The translations under genes and the position numbers were made by a program. 64,000 bases of DNA from an uncultured Neomegalonema sp. (GTDB lineage: Bacteria > Pseudomonadota > Alphaproteobacteria > Rhodobacterales > Rhodobacteraceae). The notes below the pieces were generated by a model that did not search any database, was not told the DNA's origin, and saw only the letters and a list, made by a program, of their open reading frames with translations. Numbering within the stretch: position 1 is the stretch's first letter; every line of letters begins with the position of its first letter. This document shows positions 60,962-64,000 of the stretch, in pieces. Location of the stretch: the NCBI GenBank assembly GCA_937928005.1, contig CALFVD010000001.1, forward strand, positions 18,228-82,227. The letters are read 5' to 3'.

Positions 60962-63277
60962 ATGAAATACCTCACCCTCGATACGCTGGTCAGCCATCCG
61001 AAGAACGTGCGCGCGAAGACCGATTACGCGGACGGCTCGATCACCGCGCTGGCGGCCAGCGTCAAGGCGCTCGGCCTGTTGCAGAGCCTCGTCGTGCAGC
61101 TTCTCGAAGACGGCACCTACGGCGTTCTGGCAGGCCGCCGCCGGATGATGGCTCTCCAGCAGCTCGCCGCAGACGGTGATCTCGACGACGGCTTCAAGGT
61201 GCCCTGCAAGCTGATCGCGAAGGACATGGACCACGTTACCGCGCTGTCGTTGGCCGAGAATACGATGCAGGAACCGATGGCCCCCATCGACGAGTTCGAG
61301 GCTTTCGCGGCGATGATCGCGGAAGGCGAGACCGTCGATACCATCGCGCAGACCTTCGGGGCGACCGTCCGTGCGGTGAAGGAACGCCTGCGCTACGGAC
61401 TCGTCCATGCCGATATCCGTGCTGCGGTGCGGGCCGGGACCATCACGCTCGACGTGATGAAGGCCTATGCCGGTCATCCCTGCGAGGAGACCCAGAAGCG
61501 GGTCTTCGACGGGCTGGTCGATCAGCCGCACGATCATCAGGTATGGCGCGTCCGCTCGGTGCTCGCCGAGCAGGACATTCGCGCCGATGATCCGCTGGCG
61601 GTGATGGTCATGGATCGCTACCGCAAGCGGGGCGGCGATATGGTGGAAGGGCTGTTCGAGGAGGACACCGTTCTGACGGACCGGGCTCTCGCCGAAGCCA
61701 TCCGCGACGAGATTCTGATGGAGGAGGGCGAACGCCTGCGCGCAGCGCATGGCTTTGCCTGGGTCGAGACCCGCGCCCGGCTCGACTACGCCGAGCTTTC
61801 GTCCTACGGCCGCATCTACCCGCAGGCGAAGGAGTTGACCGAAGAAGGCGAGGCCCGGCTCGAAGAGATCGCGGAACGCCTCGACGCGATTGCGGAACTG
61901 CTCGATGGCGGCGAGCCCGCCGAGATCGACGGTGACGCTCTCTCTGACGAGTACGATGCCCTCGAAGAAGAGGCGGACTCCCTCCAGAACGGTTATCTGT
62001 CCGAACATACCGCCCGCGCGGGGATGGTCATCGCTCCCGATGGCCATGGCGGCTTCCGTGCCGAGGTCGGTCTCGTCCGCGCCGAAGATTACGCGGCGTG
62101 GCAGGTGGAGATCGCGGCAGCAGCGGCGCGGCGGGATGCAGAGGATGCCGACGGCGACCCTGACGCAACCGGCGCGGAAGCGGCCACGACGTCGTTGCCG
62201 CCCCGTATTGCCGCTCCTTCCGGTGCTGCGGGTATCGGCGCGGGTTCGGCGGGTCGTGAGGAGATCGATCCATTGTCCCGCAATGCGCTTTCGGGAGCGC
62301 TGCGTCAGGATCTGGCCATTGAGCGCGCCGCCCTCATCCGGGCCGCCCTCTCGGAAGAACCCGATCTCGCGCGCGATCTGATGACCTTCCGTCTCGCGAC
62401 TTCGGTGCTGCGCGGTCAGGGAAGCGGAGCCGTGCCGGGCATCGCGATCACCGTGCAGGTGCCGTGGCAGAAACACAGCCGTCCCGAAGCGCAGGACGCG
62501 GATATCGCGGCCCGGATCGAGGCGACGCTGGAGGCGCTCGATCTGAGCTTCCTCGATGCCTCATTGAGCGATGGCGCGCGGTTCCGCGCGTTCCGGGCAC
62601 TCGACGAGGAGATGAAGGCGGCCATCCTCGCTGTCTGCGTCGGCGGCATGGTCGAGCCGTCTCTCGCTGGAACCAACCCCGACCGTGAACCCTTCATGGA
62701 CGCGGTAGCGGCGGAGGCCGTGCCCGATATCCGTTCCGTCTGGACCCCGACGGCGGCGAACTACTGGAGCCGCGTCTCCAAGGGCCACATGCTGGCGCTT
62801 CTGCACAGTTTCGGACTGGCAGCCGAGGCCGAGGAACAGCGGAACGTGAAGAAGGCGACGCTGGCGGCCTACATGGAGAGCCTCTTCGCGCGGCCCTTCG
62901 CGACGCTGACCGAAGAACAGCGCGAGGCGGTCGAGAGCTGGACGCCGCCGGGGATGGATGCGGGTTCCGCCGCTGCACTGTTCGAGGACGGTAAAGACGA
63001 CGGGATCGAAGATGAGGGGGATGCAGACAGCACACCATCCGATCTGCCGACCTATTCCAACCTCGAACCCGGAGAGCGTGTTGTCGGTGCGAACACGGAT
63101 GGCGAGACCGTGATCGAGAGTGAGGACGGCGTTCGTTCGGTGACGCGGGGCGGTGTCGTCGTCACCGAACCGGTGCCGGTGATCCCCGGCGAGACGGGCG
63201 CATCACCCGATCCGTCCAAGCGCGACGCCGAGTTTTTGACCGTGGAAGAAGAAGCCGAGCGCCGGGCAGCCGCGTGA
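60962..63277 (+). CDS. Large ParB/KorB-like plasmid protein
   Basis: 771 residues. The N-terminus is a ParB/Srx domain (LVSHPKNVRAKTDYADGSITALAASVKALGLLQSLVVQ, VLAGRRRMMALQ, LSLAENTMQEPM), followed by an HTH (DTIAQTFGATVRAVKERLRYG). The remaining 600 residues are acidic and Ala-rich, with later segments (IDPLSRNALSGALRQDLAIERAALIRAAL, NYWSRVSKGHMLALLHSFGL) typical of the large ParB-like proteins found on alphaproteobacterial plasmids. There is no ParA next to it, so it is probably not the partition protein; a transcriptional or DNA-organising role is possible. Confidence 0.85.
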   Translation: MKYLTLDTLVSHPKNVRAKTDYADGSITALAASVKALGLLQSLVVQLLEDGTYGVLAGRRRMMALQQLAADGDLDDGFKVPCKLIAKDMDHVTALSLAENTMQEPMAPIDEFEAFAAMIAEGETVDTIAQTFGATVRAVKERLRYGLVHADIRAAVRAGTITLDVMKAYAGHPCEETQKRVFDGLVDQPHDHQVWRVRSVLAEQDIRADDPLAVMVMDRYRKRGGDMVEGLFEEDTVLTDRALAEAIRDEILMEEGERLRAAHGFAWVETRARLDYAELSSYGRIYPQAKELTEEGEARLEEIAERLDAIAELLDGGEPAEIDGDALSDEYDALEEEADSLQNGYLSEHTARAGMVIAPDGHGGFRAEVGLVRAEDYAAWQVEIAAAAARRDAEDADGDPDATGAEAATTSLPPRIAAPSGAAGIGAGSAGREEIDPLSRNALSGALRQDLAIERAALIRAALSEEPDLARDLMTFRLATSVLRGQGSGAVPGIAITVQVPWQKHSRPEAQDADIAARIEATLEALDLSFLDASLSDGARFRAFRALDEEMKAAILAVCVGGMVEPSLAGTNPDREPFMDAVAAEAVPDIRSVWTPTAANYWSRVSKGHMLALLHSFGLAAEAEEQRNVKKATLAAYMESLFARPFATLTEEQREAVESWTPPGMDAGSAAALFEDGKDDGIEDEGDADSTPSDLPTYSNLEPGERVVGANTDGETVIESEDGVRSVTRGGVVVTEPVPVIPGETGASPDPSKRDAEFLTVEEEAERRAAA

Positions 63278-63302
63278 AGCAGGCCGTCCCTACGATGACC
63301 GG

Positions 63303-63324
63303 GGAGCGCCTGACCGGGCGCTCC
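63303..63324 (+). promoter_or_regulatory. Hairpin before the 126-residue gene
   Basis: GGAGCGCC pairs with GGGCGCTCC around TGACC, 26 nt after the ParB-like stop and 34 nt before the next ATG. Confidence 0.45.
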
Positions 63325-63357
63325 GCCAATCCCGACGCATCCATGAAGGAGATCGGT

Positions 63358-63738
63358 ATGGCCGATTACATCGCCTGCTTTCGCACGCACAGGTTCCCGG
63401 TCCGGGACGCGGCGCGGTTCCGCGCGTGGATCGACACTGTCTACGGCATCGATTTCACCGACGAACATGAGGAGGGCGGCAAGCCCGTCTTCGAGGTCGG
63501 GGGATATGGCAGCATCCCTGATCTTCGCGACGAGGACGATGAGCCGAGCGAGATCGACTTTATCGCTGAACTTGCCAGACACCTGCCCGAAGGTGAACAG
63601 GCGATCATCACCGAAATCGGGCACGAGAAACTCCGCTATCTCGTCGGGTTCTCCGTCGCGGTCGATCACAACGGTTCGCGGATCGAGGTCAATGTCGATG
63701 ACATCCTCGACCGAACCGTTGGGAAAAGCGCCGCCTGA
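63358..63738 (+). CDS. Plasmid accessory protein of unknown function
   Basis: 126 residues from the ATG at 63358, with AAGGAGATCGG upstream. The sequence (RTHRFPVRDAARFRAWIDTVYGIDF, EVGGYGSIPDLRDEDDEPSEIDFIAELARHLPEGEQAIITEIGHEKLRYL) is acidic and looks like a compact alpha/beta domain. Similar small acidic proteins accompany DUF2958 and ParB-like genes. No function assigned. Confidence 0.7.
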   Translation: MADYIACFRTHRFPVRDAARFRAWIDTVYGIDFTDEHEEGGKPVFEVGGYGSIPDLRDEDDEPSEIDFIAELARHLPEGEQAIITEIGHEKLRYLVGFSVAVDHNGSRIEVNVDDILDRTVGKSAA

Positions 63739-63739
63739 C

Positions 63740-63839
63740 TGCGCGACGGCACCCTGTAGGCCGCCTCGGATCGAGAGATCGGGGGCGGCTTCTTTCTCGG
63801 TTGCGCCCATCCCGGCGCATCAGAGAAAGGAATACCGTC
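63740..63839 (+). promoter_or_regulatory. Two-hairpin leader of the last gene
   Basis: GCCGCC (63760-63765) can pair with GGCGGC (63784-63789), and TGCGCC-CATCCC-GGCGCA (63802-63819) follows, then TCAGAGAAAGGAA before the ATG. The architecture is that of 60880-60961. Confidence 0.55.
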
Positions 63840-64000
63840 ATGAGCTGGACCACGACATCCGATTACGAGCGCCACGCGAAGGGCCTGTTCACGATCCGTG
63901 AATACCTGGATCGCGAGTTCGCCTCCGATCACCCCGACTTTCCCCGTCTGGAGGTGCTGGACAGCAGTCTCCACGGCAAGACCGAATACTATGCGGCCAT
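63840..64000 (+). CDS. Hypothetical protein, 3' end outside window
   Basis: 53 codons from the ATG at 63840 (AGAAAGGAA upstream) to the window edge: MSWTTTSDYERHAKGLFTIR, then helical sequence with HPDFPRLEVLDSSLHGKTEYYAA. Too short to place in a family. Position and leader suggest another plasmid accessory gene of the same group. Confidence 0.6.
   Translation, partial: MSWTTTSDYERHAKGLFTIREYLDREFASDHPDFPRLEVLDSSLHGKTEYYAA

Overview
This window looks like part of a large conjugative plasmid or plasmid-derived island of an alphaproteobacterium, most likely of the Rhodobacterales type. The grounds are a RepC-family initiator next to RepA/RepB-type partition genes, an SOS box of the alphaproteobacterial GTTC-N7-GTTC form upstream of an imuA-imuB-dnaE2 cassette, a complete VirB-type secretion system, and a GC-rich backbone cut by a few AT-richer imports. 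No rRNA, tRNA or CRISPR array was seen.

Layout. 1-5.7 kb (minus strand): an RTX toxin-like locus with a HlyC-type acyltransferase, a two-helix membrane peptide and a very large RTX protein that runs off the left edge. 5.8-12.9 kb (minus): a seven-gene, tightly overlapping operon encoding two Zn-metallopeptidases, a small unknown protein, a trypsin-like protease, a STAND-like P-loop NTPase, a TPR protein and a trypsin-co-occurring (Trypco1) protein. This resembles an NTP-dependent biological conflict system and is the best candidate for an undescribed system. 13.1-18.7 kb: a 1.17-kb direct repeat, each copy holding a structured leader and an ssb gene, bracketing a DUF2493 gene and an AAA_14/DUF4143 gene. 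18.8-22.9 kb: partition and replication, with a double palindrome resembling parS, repB and repA on the minus strand and a divergent repC with a candidate antisense RNA.

23.0-30.5 kb: traK/L/M-like genes, an RP4-like oriT, mobC, a MOBP relaxase, a TraG/VirD4 coupling protein and a mobile mystery A/B (Fic) pair. 30.5-41.7 kb: virB2-3-4-7-5-(unknown)-6-8-9-10-11 in one minus-strand operon, with a divergent TrbM-like gene. 41.7-49.9 kb: hipBA with three evenly spaced operators, a WGR protein, a thermonuclease, and the imuA-imuB-dnaE2 mutasome under an SOS box. 50.0-54.9 kb: ardC, split by a recombinase-in-trio (RIT) element whose junctions allow the attachment site to be reconstructed. 55.4-59.1 kb: a solitary tyrosine recombinase followed by an AT-richer convergent pair (ATP-grasp enzyme and helical-repeat protein) with the same 17-bp palindrome at both ends. 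59.4-64.0 kb: plasmid accessory genes (DUF2958, hypotheticals, a large ParB-like protein), several behind similar hairpin leaders.

Together the window carries the replication, partition, transfer, antirestriction, SOS mutagenesis and addiction functions of a mobile replicon, with defence or conflict cargo at its left end and near 56-59 kb. Family calls rest on motifs recognised by eye; no database search was possible.
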